Shown: one piece after another, positions 45,473 to 54,006 of the stretch | Numbering within the stretch: position 1 is the first letter of the stretch | Layout: the number at the start of each line of letters is the position of its first letter | DNA from: Rhodobacteraceae bacterium CCMM004 | GTDB lineage: Bacteria > Pseudomonadota > Alphaproteobacteria > Rhodobacterales > Rhodobacteraceae | DNA length: 64,000 bases | Reading direction: 5' to 3' | Assembly: GCA_004005435.1 (NCBI GenBank) | Contig: RZWH01000003.1 | Coordinates: 372,001-436,000 of the forward strand | Translations under genes and position numbers: made by a program | Notes under the pieces: generated by a model | Told to the model about the DNA's origin: nothing | The model's input: the letters and a program-made list of their open reading frames with translations, nothing else | Database searches by the model: none

Positions 45473-45537
45473 GGGCGGCGCCGTCCCGTGGGAACCCGCA
45501 GATTGCGCCGCCGCGTGGGGGCGGGACGGCGCTGCCC
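45473..45537 (+). repeat. Palindromic GC-rich element, copy B
   Basis: GGGCGGCGCCGTCCCGTGGG on the left is an imperfect reverse complement of GGGGGCGGGACGGCGCTGCC on the right (ends 45535-45537). The right flank GCCGGGCGGAAC also recurs beside copy C. Internal sequence is shorter than in copies C and D. Confidence 0.6.
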
Positions 45538-45694
45538 TGGGCGGTAGCCGGGCGGAACAGGGGGGCTGGGCGGATCGCTCGGGCGCTCCCCAATCGGATC
45601 GCGCCGCACATCCGTGCCACACCGGCCCACAGCGAGGCGCTGCCCGGGTCTGCCGCCGGGGAGACCGCGGGAGCGACCCGGGCCGACCGCCGCC

Positions 45695-46522
45695 CTACCC
45701 CGCGTCCTCCGGGGGCCGGCCACCGATGCCGGAGGTGATCTCGGTGGCCGTCTGCGCCACGGCGGCGCCCAGGCCGGGCAGATGATCGGGCGAGAACCGC
45801 GCCGATGGGCCGGAGATCGACACCCCGGCCACCGGCCGGGCGCTCTCATCCCAGACCGCCGCGCCGACGCAGGACATGCCGGCGTGGCGCTCTCCGGCCT
45901 CGAAGGACCAGCCCCGCGCTCGCGTCCGCCGGAGGTCGCCGACGAGGGCCTCGGGCTCGGCCAGCGTCCGCTCGGTGAACCGCGTCAGCCCCGCCCCGGC
46001 GAGGAGCCGCGCCGCCTGGGCCTCGGGCAGCGCGGCCAGGATCGCCTTGCCGGTGCCCGAGGCGTGCATCGGCGTGCGCGCGCCGTGGGCAAAGCAGGCG
46101 CGCACCGGGTTCCGCGCCTCGACCTGCGCGACCACCACCACCGAAGCGCCGTCGGCCACGGCCAGGTTCGCCGTCTCGCCGGTCTCGTCCATCAGCCGTT
46201 GCAACAGCGGGCGGCCCACGTCGATGAGGCTCGTGCGGCTGAGATAGGCCGCGCCGGTGCGATAGGCCTCGATTCCCACGGACCAGAGCTGGGCGTCGGG
46301 GTCGAAGGCCACGAAGCCGCGCTTTTCCAGCGTCGTGAGGATGCGGTGGGTGGTGGCGGTCGGCACACCGACCCCGTGGGCCAAGTCGGTCAGACTGCTG
46401 CGCCCTCCGCGCGCCACGGCGGTCAGCACGCTCAGCGCCCGGTCGAGCGCCTGCATGGGCGCGGTCCCGCCGCCCGCGCCGCTGCCCTTGGGCCGCCCAC
46501 GGGGCCGCGCCGCGCCGCTCAT
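45695..46522 (-). CDS. bhcR: IclR-family regulator of the beta-hydroxyaspartate cycle, BhcR
   Basis: The protein is 275 residues with an IclR winged HTH (ALDRALSVLTAVARGGRSSL, TDLAHGVGVPTATTHRILTT) and an IclR effector domain (HASGTGKAILAALPEAQAAR). The divergent position next to bhcABCD is the same as in Paracoccus denitrificans, where BhcR senses glyoxylate. ATG at 46522 (MSGAARPRGRPKGSG) is chosen over a longer frame starting at 46570. Confidence 0.9.
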   Translation of the reverse strand: MSGAARPRGRPKGSGAGGGTAPMQALDRALSVLTAVARGGRSSLTDLAHGVGVPTATTHRILTTLEKRGFVAFDPDAQLWSVGIEAYRTGAAYLSRTSLIDVGRPLLQRLMDETGETANLAVADGASVVVVAQVEARNPVRACFAHGARTPMHASGTGKAILAALPEAQAARLLAGAGLTRFTERTLAEPEALVGDLRRTRARGWSFEAGERHAGMSCVGAAVWDESARPVAGVSISGPSARFSPDHLPGLGAAVAQTATEITSGIGGRPPEDAG

Positions 46523-46583
46523 CGTCGGCTCCGCCCGTTCGCCGCGCCCTCGCCCATCGCACCCTCCCATGGAATGAAAAACT

Positions 46584-46643
46584 AAAAATCGCCCACTCTC
46601 AGGTGATTACGATTTTTCAAGCAAAAATGGAAACGTTTTTCGA
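46584..46643. promoter_or_regulatory. Candidate BhcR operator region
   Basis: AAAAATCG (46584-46591) and CGATTTTT (46610-46617) form an inverted repeat with an 18-nt spacer. Next to it TGGAAACGTTTTTCGA (46628-46643) has the TGGAAA/TTTC dyad of IclR-type operators. Both lie in an A/T-rich block in the bhcR-bhcA divergent region. Direct binding is inferred, not shown. Confidence 0.5.
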
Positions 46644-46648
46644 GAAAA

Positions 46649-46676
46649 TTGCACCCGGCGCGCGGGTCTGTATTCT
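46649..46676 (+). promoter_or_regulatory. Candidate sigma-70-type promoter of bhcABCD
   Basis: TTGCAC (46649-46654) and TATTCT (46671-46676) are 16 nt apart, which would start transcription about 20 nt before the bhcA ATG. The operator dyads lie just upstream, suiting activation by BhcR. Confidence 0.45.
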
Positions 46677-46703
46677 GGCATCGAGATCAGAGGAGGACGC
46701 GCA

Positions 46704-47894
46704 ATGTCGGATCAGAACCCCGTGTTCATTCCCGGCCCCACCAACATCCCCGACCGGGTGCGGCGGGCGATGCTGGTGCAGACCAGCGACCATCGGGCGC
46801 CCGACTTCGCCGCCACGTTTGCGCCCGTGCTCGACGGGGTGAAGCGGGTGCTCGGCACCGCCGGGGGCGACGCGGTCCTGTTTCCGGCCAGCGGCACCGG
46901 CGGATGGGAGGCGGCCGTCGCCAATACCCTGTCCCCCGGCGACCGCGTCCTGATGGCCCGCAACGGCATGTTCAGCGCCCGCTGGATCGACCTCTGCCGC
47001 CGCCACGGCCTGGATGTCGAGGTGATCGACTGCGCCTGGGGCGCCGAGGCCGCGGCCGACCGCTATGCCGCCGCCCTGGAGAGCGACCGCGCCCACACGA
47101 TCAAAGCCGTCCTCGTCACCCACAACGAGACCGCCACCGGCGTCCGCTCGGACATCGCCCCCATCCGCGCGGCGATGGACGCGGCCGGGCACCCTGCCCT
47201 GCTCTTCGTCGACTGCGTCAGTTCGCTCGCGTCGATGCCGTTCGAGATGGACCGCTGGGGCGTCGACGTCGCCGTGTCGGGGTCGCAGAAGGGATTCATG
47301 CTGCCCGCAGGGATGGCGATCCTCGGCGTCGGCCCCAAGGCGCGCGCGGCGATGGAGACGGCGCGGCTGCCCCGTGGATTCTTCGACATCCGCGACATGA
47401 TGTCGGCCAACGCCACCGGCGGGTTCCCCTATACGCCGCCCCTGGCCCTGATCCACGGCCTGCGCGAGAGCCTGGAGATGCTGTTCGAAGAGGGGCTCGA
47501 CGCGGTTTATGCTCGGCACCGGCGGCTGGCCGATGGCGTGCGCCGGGCGGTCGATGCCTGGGGCCTGCGCCTGATCGCCGAGCGGCCCGAGATCGCGTCG
47601 GACACCGTCACCGCCATCGCGGTGTCCGAGGGCGTCGACGCCACCGCCCTGACCGACCACGCTTATGCCGCCTACGGCGTGTCCTTCGGCGTCGGGTTGG
47701 GGCCTCTGGCCGGACGCGCCTTCCGCATCGGGCATCTGGGCAGCCTCACCGACGTCATGGTGCTCTCGGGCCTGGCCACGGCCGAGATGGCGATGGCCGA
47801 TCTGGGGATGGGGGTCGAACTGGGCTCTGGCGTCGCCGCCGCGCAAGAGCATTATCGCACCACCCGCACCGCCCCCGTGGCCGCCGCCGCCTGA
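46704..47894 (+). CDS. bhcA: Aspartate-glyoxylate aminotransferase BhcA
   Basis: The protein is 396 residues, a class V PLP aminotransferase. The PLP-Lys is Lys196 in AVSGSQKGFMLPAG, with LLFVDCVSSLAS before it (Asp for the pyridine N). In the cycle it transfers the amino group of aspartate to glyoxylate, making glycine and oxaloacetate. AGGAGG precedes the ATG by 8 nt. It is the first gene of the bhcABCD operon and shares the divergent control region with bhcR. Confidence 0.93.
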   Translation: MSDQNPVFIPGPTNIPDRVRRAMLVQTSDHRAPDFAATFAPVLDGVKRVLGTAGGDAVLFPASGTGGWEAAVANTLSPGDRVLMARNGMFSARWIDLCRRHGLDVEVIDCAWGAEAAADRYAAALESDRAHTIKAVLVTHNETATGVRSDIAPIRAAMDAAGHPALLFVDCVSSLASMPFEMDRWGVDVAVSGSQKGFMLPAGMAILGVGPKARAAMETARLPRGFFDIRDMMSANATGGFPYTPPLALIHGLRESLEMLFEEGLDAVYARHRRLADGVRRAVDAWGLRLIAERPEIASDTVTAIAVSEGVDATALTDHAYAAYGVSFGVGLGPLAGRAFRIGHLGSLTDVMVLSGLATAEMAMADLGMGVELGSGVAAAQEHYRTTRTAPVAAAA

Positions 47895-47906
47895 GGACAT
47901 CGACCC

Positions 47907-48881
47907 ATGCTCGACCGCACCACCCCCGCCGCCGACCTGACCCTCGCGCACATGGAGGCCGCCCGCGAGCGGATCGCGCCCCATGTTCATCGCACACCGG
48001 TGCTGACCTCCAGCTATCTGGACGATCTCACCGGAGCCCGGCTGTTCTTCAAATGCGAGAACTTCCAAAAGGCGGGGGCGTTCAAGGTGCGCGGCGCCTG
48101 CAACGCCGTCTTCGGCCTGGACGACGCCACCGCCGCCCGCGGGGTCGCCACCCACTCGTCCGGCAACCACGCGCTCAGCCTGTCCTACGCGGCCGGGCGG
48201 CGTGGCATCCCCTGCCATGTGGTCATGCCCCGCACCGCCCCCGAGGCGAAGAAGGCCGCCGTCCGCGGCTACGGGGGCCTCATCACGGAATGTGCGCCCT
48301 CCACCACATCGCGCGAAGAGACCTTTGCCGAGGTCGAGCGGCAGACGGGGGCCGAGTTCGTGCATCCCTACAACGACGCCCGCGTCATCGCCGGGCAGGC
48401 CACGTGCTCGGCCGAGTTGATCGAGCAGGTGCCGGACCTCGACGCGGTGATCGCCCCCATCGGCGGCGGCGGCATGATCTCGGGCACCTGCCTGACGCTG
48501 TCGCATCTCGCGCCCAAGGTCCGCATCTACGCCGCCGAGCCCGACCGCGCCGACGACGCCGCGCGGTCGTTCCGGGCCGGACACATCATCGCCGACGACG
48601 CGCCCGAGACAGTGGCCGACGGGCTGAAGGTGCCGCTGAAGGAAAACACCTGGCACTTCGTCTCGCGCTACGTGACCGACATCCACACCGCAGCCGAGGA
48701 CGAGATCGTCGCGGCGATGAAGCTGACCTGGCAGCGGATGAAGATCGTGATCGAACCATCCTGCGCCGTGCCCCTGGCGGCGATCCTACGCAACCCCGAC
48801 GTCTATCGCGGCCAGCGCGTGGGCGTGATCATCACCGGCGGCAACGTCGACCTCGACCGGCTGCCCTGGATCGGCGGCTGA
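47907..48881 (+). CDS. bhcB: beta-Hydroxyaspartate dehydratase BhcB
   Basis: The protein is 324 residues of the serine/threonine dehydratase fold. PLP-Lys60 is in FQKAGAFKVRGA, the phosphate loop is IAPIGGGGMISG, and HSSGNHALSLSYAAG is the substrate loop. It dehydrates (2R,3S)-beta-hydroxyaspartate to iminosuccinate. The gap from bhcA is 12 nt. It could be mistaken for a generic threonine dehydratase or serine racemase, but the context decides. Confidence 0.93.
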   Translation: MLDRTTPAADLTLAHMEAARERIAPHVHRTPVLTSSYLDDLTGARLFFKCENFQKAGAFKVRGACNAVFGLDDATAARGVATHSSGNHALSLSYAAGRRGIPCHVVMPRTAPEAKKAAVRGYGGLITECAPSTTSREETFAEVERQTGAEFVHPYNDARVIAGQATCSAELIEQVPDLDAVIAPIGGGGMISGTCLTLSHLAPKVRIYAAEPDRADDAARSFRAGHIIADDAPETVADGLKVPLKENTWHFVSRYVTDIHTAAEDEIVAAMKLTWQRMKIVIEPSCAVPLAAILRNPDVYRGQRVGVIITGGNVDLDRLPWIGG

Positions 48882-48918
48882 GCCGATCCGCCGCCCCCAA
48901 CAGTTCGGAGGACCCCCC

Positions 48919-50082
48919 ATGAAAGACGCATCGCAACTCGACGGCCTGGAGGTCGGCTATGACATCCCCGCCCTGCCCGGCATGGACGAGGCCGAGATCC
49001 AGACGCCCTGTCTGATCCTCGATCTGGACGCGCTGGAACGCAACGTGCGCAAGATGGGCGACTACGCCCGCAGCCACGGGATGCGCCACCGCGTCCACGG
49101 CAAGATGCACAAGTCGGTGGACGTGGCGCGCCTGCAAATGGAGTTGGGCGGCGCCTGCGGCGTGTGCTGCCAGAAGGTCAGCGAGGCCGAGGTTTTTGCC
49201 CGCGGCGGCATCGCCGATGTGCTGGTGTCGAACCAGGTCCGCGACCCGGCCAAGATCGACCGCCTGGCCCGGCTGCCCAAGCTGGGCGCGCGCACGCTCT
49301 GCTGCGTCGACGACGTGGCGAACGTCGCCGACCTGTCGGAGGCGGCCCAGAGGCATGGCACCGAGATCGAGTGCCTGGTGGAGATCGACTGCGGTGCCGG
49401 GCGCTGCGGCGTGACGACGACGCCGGCGGTGGTCGAGATCGCCCGCGCCATCGACGCCGCGCCGGGGCTCAAGTTCGCCGGGATCCAAGCCTATCAGGGC
49501 GCGATGCAGCACCTCGACGCCTACGAGGACCGCAAGGCCAAGATCGACGTGGCCGTGGCCATGGTCCGCGACGCCGTCGAAGCGCTCCAGGCCGAGGGGC
49601 TGGCGTGCGACATCGTCGGCGGCGGCGGCACCGGCAGCTACTATTTCGAGAGCACGTCGGGCGTCTACAACGAGTTGCAGTGCGGTTCCTACGCCTTCAT
49701 GGACGCCGACTATGGCCGTATCCGCGACGCCGAGGGCAACCGCATCGACGCCGGCGAGTGGGAGAACGCGCTGTTCATCCTGACGAGCGTGATGAGCCAC
49801 GCCAAGGCCGACAAGGCCATCGTCGACGCCGGGCTCAAGGCGCAGTCGGTGGATTCCGGGCTGCCGGTGATCTACGGCCGGACGGACGTGGACTACGTCA
49901 AATGCTCCGACGAGCACGGCGTGGTGGCCGACCCCGACGGCGTGCTCGACGTCAACGACAAGCTGCGGCTGGTGCCGGGTCATTGCGACCCCACCTGCAA
50001 CGTCCACGATTGGTATGTCGGCGTCCGCGGCGGCAAGGTCGAGACGCTGTGGCCGGTCTCAGCGCGGGGCAAGGCCTACTGA
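48919..50082 (+). CDS. bhcC: beta-Hydroxyaspartate aldolase BhcC
   Basis: The protein is 387 residues of the D-threonine-aldolase/alanine-racemase-like fold. The PLP-binding region is RHRVHGKMHKSVDVARLQ (Lys62 probable), and the metal site at the C-terminus appears in VPGHCDPTCNVHD with DEHGVV before it. It condenses glycine and glyoxylate to beta-hydroxyaspartate, the C-C bond-forming step. The stop overlaps the bhcD start by one base. Confidence 0.93.
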   Translation: MKDASQLDGLEVGYDIPALPGMDEAEIQTPCLILDLDALERNVRKMGDYARSHGMRHRVHGKMHKSVDVARLQMELGGACGVCCQKVSEAEVFARGGIADVLVSNQVRDPAKIDRLARLPKLGARTLCCVDDVANVADLSEAAQRHGTEIECLVEIDCGAGRCGVTTTPAVVEIARAIDAAPGLKFAGIQAYQGAMQHLDAYEDRKAKIDVAVAMVRDAVEALQAEGLACDIVGGGGTGSYYFESTSGVYNELQCGSYAFMDADYGRIRDAEGNRIDAGEWENALFILTSVMSHAKADKAIVDAGLKAQSVDSGLPVIYGRTDVDYVKCSDEHGVVADPDGVLDVNDKLRLVPGHCDPTCNVHDWYVGVRGGKVETLWPVSARGKAY

Positions 50083-51056
50083 TGCCCGAGGTTCTGATCC
50101 TGACCGAGGCCGACTGCGAACGTGCGGTCGGCCGAGATGCGGCCTTTGCCGCCGTCGAAGCCGTGTTCGCCGCGATGGCGCGGGGCCGGGCCCGGAACTT
50201 CCCCGTCGTGCGGGAGGCGCTGGGCCATGCCGATGCGCTCTACGGCTTCAAGTCGGGGTTCGACCGCGACGGCGGCGCGCTGGGGGTCAAGTCCGGGGGC
50301 TACTGGCCCGGCAATGCCGACCGCGGCCTGACCAATCACCAATCGACGGTCTGCCTCTTCGACCCCGACACGGGCCAGTTGTCGGCGTTGGTGGCGGGGA
50401 ACTACCTGACCGCGGTGCGAACCGCGGCCAGCTCGGCCGTCTCCATCGCCCATCTGGCGCGGCGCGAGGCGCGCGTCCTGGGGATCGTCGGCGCCGGGCA
50501 CCAGTCGGCCTATCAGCTCCGGGCGGCCGCCGCAGTGCGGCCGTTCGAGCGGGTCGTGGCGTGGAACCAGAGCCCCGCGCGGCTGGACCGTCTGGCGGCG
50601 GTGGCGGCTGAGCTGGACCTGGCCTTCGACGCGGTGGACCGCGAGGCGCTCTGCGCTCAGGCGGACGTGATCGTCACCATCACCTCGGCGTTCGAGCCGC
50701 TCCTCAGCGCCGACTGGATCCGCCCCGGCACGCATCTGGCCTGCATGGGCACCGATACCGTGGGCAAGCAGGAGGTGGATCCCGCGCTCTTTGCCCGCGC
50801 CCGCGTCTTTACCGACGAACCGGCGCAGTCGGCCACCCTGGGCGAGGCGCAGCATGCCGTGGCCGACGGGCGGATCGCCGCAGACGCGCTGATCCCGATC
50901 GGTGCGGTGATCGCCGGAGAGGCGCCTGGGCGCAGCGATGCCGACGAGATCACGCTCTTCGACGGGACCGGCGTGGGGCTCCAGGATCTCGCCGCAGCGC
51001 AAGTGGCCGTGCGGGTCGCGCGGGACCAGGGGTTCGGCCAGGCGGTGACCCTCTGA
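50082..51056 (+). CDS. bhcD: Iminosuccinate reductase BhcD
   Basis: The protein is 324 residues of the ornithine cyclodeaminase/mu-crystallin family. The Rossmann motif VLGIVGAGHQSAYQLRAA binds NAD(P)H, and the substrate part includes GALGVKSGGYWPGN and LVAGNYLTAVRTAASSAVS. It reduces iminosuccinate to aspartate, regenerating the amino donor. Generic annotation would call it ornithine cyclodeaminase; its place as the fourth gene of bhcABCD gives the specific call. Confidence 0.92.
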   Translation: MPEVLILTEADCERAVGRDAAFAAVEAVFAAMARGRARNFPVVREALGHADALYGFKSGFDRDGGALGVKSGGYWPGNADRGLTNHQSTVCLFDPDTGQLSALVAGNYLTAVRTAASSAVSIAHLARREARVLGIVGAGHQSAYQLRAAAAVRPFERVVAWNQSPARLDRLAAVAAELDLAFDAVDREALCAQADVIVTITSAFEPLLSADWIRPGTHLACMGTDTVGKQEVDPALFARARVFTDEPAQSATLGEAQHAVADGRIAADALIPIGAVIAGEAPGRSDADEITLFDGTGVGLQDLAAAQVAVRVARDQGFGQAVTL

Positions 51057-51065
51057 CGCAGCGGC

Positions 51066-51091
51066 GGGGAGCGGCGGATCCGCCGCTCCCC
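51066..51091. terminator. Perfect 26-nt palindrome between convergent bhcD and ppiase genes
   Basis: The sequence is a perfect dyad: GGGGAGCGGCGGA followed by its exact reverse complement. It lies 9 nt after the bhcD stop and 9 nt before the stop of the convergent gene, the position of a bidirectional terminator. There is no T-tract on either side. Confidence 0.6.
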
Positions 51092-51100
51092 CGTGCGCGC

Positions 51101-51607
51101 TCAGGCGTCGGAGGCGACCTTGACGCTGATCATCCGGTCGGGATCCGCGGGGGGCTCGCCGCGGGCGATGGCGTCCACGTGCTCCATCCCGTCGATCACC
51201 CGTCCATACACGGTGTATTGCCCGTTCAGGAAATCGTTGTCCTTGAAGTTGATGAAGAATTGGCTGTTGGCCGAGTTCGGGTTCGACGACCGCGCCGCGC
51301 CCAGGGTGCCGCGGGCATGGGGCAGCTTGGAGAACTCGGCGGGCAGGTCGGGATGCTGCGACCCTCCGGTCCCCGCCCGGCGGAGGTCGAACCCGTCCTC
51401 GGCATTGCCGTTCTGCACGTCGCCGGTCTGGGCCATGAAGCCCTCGAGCACCCGATGGAACACGACGTTGTCGTAGGCGCCCTCGCGCGCCAGGGTCTTC
51501 ATCCGCTCCACATGCTGGGGCGCCACGTCGGGCAGGAGTTCGATGGCGACGGTGCCGCCCTTCAGCTCCATCAGGATGGTGTTCTCGGGATCGGTGATCT
51601 CGGCCAT
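51101..51607 (-). CDS. Cyclophilin-type peptidyl-prolyl cis-trans isomerase
   Basis: The protein is 168 residues, a single cytoplasmic cyclophilin domain. Visible hallmarks are YDNVVFHRVLEGFMAQTGD (catalytic Arg), NSANSQFFINFKDNDFLNGQ and YTVYGRVIDGMEHVDAI. It starts MAEITDPENTILMELKGGTV, without a signal peptide. It speeds proline isomerisation in folding. Transcription is convergent with bhcD. Confidence 0.93.
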   Translation of the reverse strand: MAEITDPENTILMELKGGTVAIELLPDVAPQHVERMKTLAREGAYDNVVFHRVLEGFMAQTGDVQNGNAEDGFDLRRAGTGGSQHPDLPAEFSKLPHARGTLGAARSSNPNSANSQFFINFKDNDFLNGQYTVYGRVIDGMEHVDAIARGEPPADPDRMISVKVASDA

Positions 51608-51733
51608 GGGGGCCTCCTGTCGTTTGCGTCGCGCGGACCCTAGAGCAGGATGCGCCCGGGTTGAAACGCATTTGTGGACGAATGCGCGTTTGGGCACCGG
51701 GACTTCGGCCGACCCGCACGTCCCCCGCGCAGA

Positions 51734-51855
51734 GGGCAGCGCCGTCCCGCCGGGGCGCGGTCGAGCGGCGCGCGGCAGTCCCAGAAGCATCGACGTCCCG
51801 GCGGCTGCACCACCTCCGCCAAAGCGCCGCCCCGGGGGGGCGGGACGGCGCTGCC
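51734..51855 (+). repeat. Palindromic GC-rich element, copy C (full length)
   Basis: The left arm GGGCAGCGCCGTCCCGCCGG (from 51734) pairs with the right arm GGGCGGGACGGCGCTGCCC (ending 51855). The internal 65 nt include GCGGTCGAGCGGCGCG and a CGACGTCCCGGCGGCTGC segment that recur in copies D and E. It stands in the upstream region of pgk, which has no other gene between 51608 and 51991. Confidence 0.7.
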
Positions 51856-51991
51856 CGGCGTGCCGCCGGGCGGAACGGGGCCAACGGTAGCGTCGCCCAA
51901 CACTACCCGCCGCCGAAACCCGCGCGGGGCGGTTGTCTCCGCCCCGGCAACCGGGCACAACCTGCGCGACAACGACAGATCGGAGGCGCGC

Positions 51992-53182
51992 ATGGCCTGG
52001 AAGACACTCGACGACATGGACCTCGCGGGCAAGGTCGTCCTGACCCGAGTGGACATCAACGTGCCGGTGGAGAACGGCGAGGTCACGGACGCGACGCGGA
52101 TCGAGCGGGTGGCCCCCACCGTCGCCGCGATCCTGGACCAGGGCGGCAAGCCGGTGCTCCTGGCCCATTTCGGACGCCCCAAGGGCAAGATCGTGCCGGA
52201 GATGTCGCTCGAACCCCTTTGCCCCACGCTGGAGCGGGTGTTCGGGGTGCCCGTCCGCTTTGCCGCCGACTGCATCGGCGGTCCGGCCAAGGAGGCGGTG
52301 GCGGCCCTGCCCAAGGGCGAGGTCCTGCTGCTCGAAAACACCCGCTTCCACCCCGGCGAGACGGCCAACGATCCCGCCTTCGCCGCTGCGCTGGCGGCGC
52401 TGGGCGACGTCTATTGCAACGACGCCTTCTCGGCCGCCCACCGTGCCCACGGCTCGACCGAGGGGATCGCGCGGCTCCTGCCCGCCTGCGCCGGGCGGCT
52501 GATGGCCGACGAGTTGAGCGCGCTGGAGGCCGCCCTCGGCAATCCCGTGCGGCCCGTGGTTGCCGTCGTCGGCGGCGCCAAGGTGTCGACCAAGCTCGAC
52601 CTCCTGGCCAACTTGGTGCGCAAGGTCGACCACCTGGTGATCGGCGGCGGCATGGCCAATACGTTCCTCGCCGCCCAAGGCATCGATGTGGGCAAGAGCC
52701 TGGCCGAGCACGATATGACCGCCACCGCCCGCGACATCCTCAAGGCCGCGGGCGAGGCGAGTTGCGACATCGTGCTGCCCACCGACGTGGTGGTGGCGGA
52801 GAAGTTCGAGGCCGGCGCCGCGTCCCAAACCGTGGCCGCCGCCGACTGCCCCGCGGACGCGATGATCCTCGACGCCGGGCCGGACACCATCGCCCGAATC
52901 GCCGAGGTCTTCAGCGGGGCCAAGACGTTGATCTGGAACGGCCCTCTCGGCGCGTTCGAGATCGCGCCCTTCGACACCGCCACCAACGCCGCGGCGCAGA
53001 AGGCGGCCGAGCTGACCGAGGCGGGCGGGCTCACCTCGGTGGCCGGCGGCGGCGACACCGTGGCGGCGCTGAACCGCGCCGGGGTGGCCGAACGGTTCTC
53101 CTACGTCTCCACCGCAGGCGGCGCGTTCCTGGAATGGATGGAGGGCAAGACCCTCCCGGGCGTCGCGGCACTCGGAGGCTAG
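51992..53182 (+). CDS. pgk: Phosphoglycerate kinase
   Basis: The protein is 396 residues, full length. The N-domain has [17 protein letters not shown] and [10 protein letters not shown]; the C-domain has [13 protein letters not shown] and the Gly-rich [16 protein letters not shown]. It interconverts 1,3-bisphosphoglycerate/ADP and 3-phosphoglycerate/ATP in glycolysis/gluconeogenesis. CGGAGG precedes the ATG. Part of the 3' end is repeated in decayed form about 165 nt downstream. Confidence 0.96.
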   Translation: MAWKTLDDMDLAGKVVLTRVDINVPVENGEVTDATRIERVAPTVAAILDQGGKPVLLAHFGRPKGKIVPEMSLEPLCPTLERVFGVPVRFAADCIGGPAKEAVAALPKGEVLLLENTRFHPGETANDPAFAAALAALGDVYCNDAFSAAHRAHGSTEGIARLLPACAGRLMADELSALEAALGNPVRPVVAVVGGAKVSTKLDLLANLVRKVDHLVIGGGMANTFLAAQGIDVGKSLAEHDMTATARDILKAAGEASCDIVLPTDVVVAEKFEAGAASQTVAAADCPADAMILDAGPDTIARIAEVFSGAKTLIWNGPLGAFEIAPFDTATNAAAQKAAELTEAGGLTSVAGGGDTVAALNRAGVAERFSYVSTAGGAFLEWMEGKTLPGVAALGG

Positions 53183-53216
53183 GAGCGGCCCCGCGGACCT
53201 GACCGACCCGGGCCGC

Positions 53217-53345
53217 GGCAATACCGTGGTCGCACCGAACCGCGCCCGGGGAGCCGGGCCTTCTGCCTTCCGACCGCGGGCGGGGCGGTCCTGGAGTGGA
53301 CGAGGGGCAAGACCTTGCCCGGCGTCGCTGAGCCCGGCGGCAGGG
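53217..53345 (+). pseudogene. Decayed tandem copy of the 3' end of pgk
   Basis: The segment aligns with pgk 53051-53181 at a nearly constant offset: ACCGTGG at 53057 and 53223, GAACCGCGCC at 53071 and 53237 (both offset 166), and GGGCAAGACC at 53143 and 53305 (offset 162). Many differences and small indels break the frame, so it encodes nothing. It is a fossil of a duplicated C-terminus. Confidence 0.75.
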
Positions 53346-53405
53346 TGGTCATCGCCGCGCCATGGGCTGGAGAGACGATGGCGACGCGACCCAGCGTGCC
53401 GCCGG
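53345..53405 (+). repeat. Direct repeat R, first copy
   Basis: GTCATCGCCGCGCCAT (53348-53363) recurs exactly at 53798-53813, and the next 45 nt also match imperfectly (ATGGC-CG-C-CC--GCGT--CCGCC). The two copies lie 450 nt apart and flank palindromic elements D and E. Confidence 0.6.
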
Positions 53406-53479
53406 CCGGAGCAAGGCGGCTGAGAGGTCGGGCGGTCGCCGTGGCATGGTGGGAAAAGCCCCCCTCCTCCTCGCGCCGA

Positions 53480-53593
53480 GGGCAGCGCCGTCCCGCCGGG
53501 GCGGGGCGCGCGACAGCCCCAGAAACATCACCGCCGCGGCGGCTGCATGACCTTCGCCAGAAGCGCCGCCCCGGAGGGACAGGACGGCGCTGC
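53480..53593 (+). repeat. Palindromic GC-rich element, copy D (full length)
   Basis: The left arm GGGCAGCGCCGTCCCGCCGG is identical to that of copy C over at least 20 nt. The right arm GCGCCGCCCCGGAGGGACAG and GGACGGCGCTGC is slightly changed. The interior keeps CCCCAGAAACATC versus CCCAGAAGCATC in copy C. It lies in the non-coding DNA between pgk and 54007. Confidence 0.7.
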
Positions 53594-53683
53594 GCCGCGT
53601 TTCCGTCGGGCGGGTGCCGATGGGGGCGAAGCCAAGCGATGCGGATCATGATCGAGCGCGGGACGGGATCTCCTTTCGGTAAA

Positions 53684-53780
53684 GGTAGCGCCGTCCCCCC
53701 GGGGGCGCGGTCGAGCAGCGCGCGACGGCGACACCAGCACCCACGTCCCGGCGACCGCAACCTCCTCGGCGAAAGCGCGC
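53684..53780 (+). repeat. Palindromic GC-rich element, copy E (right arm lost)
   Basis: GGTAGCGCCGTCCCCCCGGG and GCGCGGTCGAGCAGCGCGCG follow copy C closely, as does CCCACGTCCCGGCGACCGCA. The expected inverted right arm is absent after GAAAGCGCG. The region 53183-54006 holds no protein gene, only this element, copy D, the pgk fossil and the direct repeat. Confidence 0.6.
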
Positions 53781-53794
53781 GCCGAAGAGGCGGG

Positions 53795-53855
53795 GTCGTC
53801 ATCGCCGCGCCATCGTTTCACGCGACCATGGCCGCGGCGCCCGGCGTTTCCGCCG
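53795..53855 (+). repeat. Direct repeat R, second copy
   Basis: This is the partner of the repeat at 53345-53405, sharing GTCATCGCCGCGCCAT at 53798-53813 and a weaker match after it. It follows copy E directly. Confidence 0.55.
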
Positions 53856-54006
53856 CGCGGGGCCTGCGGGCTGAGCGCGTCCACGCGTCCGACTCTTGCG
53901 CCATGATGCAGAGGCCGCGCGGCCGCGGCGGAGCCAAGCCCCTTGATCCGCAGGCGCGTCCGGCGTTTCCTGGGAGTATTGCTCCGCCTCTGCCAAGGAA
54001 TTTCCG

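Noticed and set aside
45341-45694. Open frames of 90-210 residues before bhcR
   Set aside because: They run through palindromic element B and show Arg/Gly/Pro-rich antisense composition.
50082-51056. Ornithine cyclodeaminase as the function of bhcD
   Set aside because: Family membership is correct, but the fourth place in bhcABCD identifies iminosuccinate reductase.
51734-53780. CRISPR array
   Set aside because: The repeats are long inverted structures with irregular spacing, not short direct repeats with uniform spacers, and no cas gene is present.
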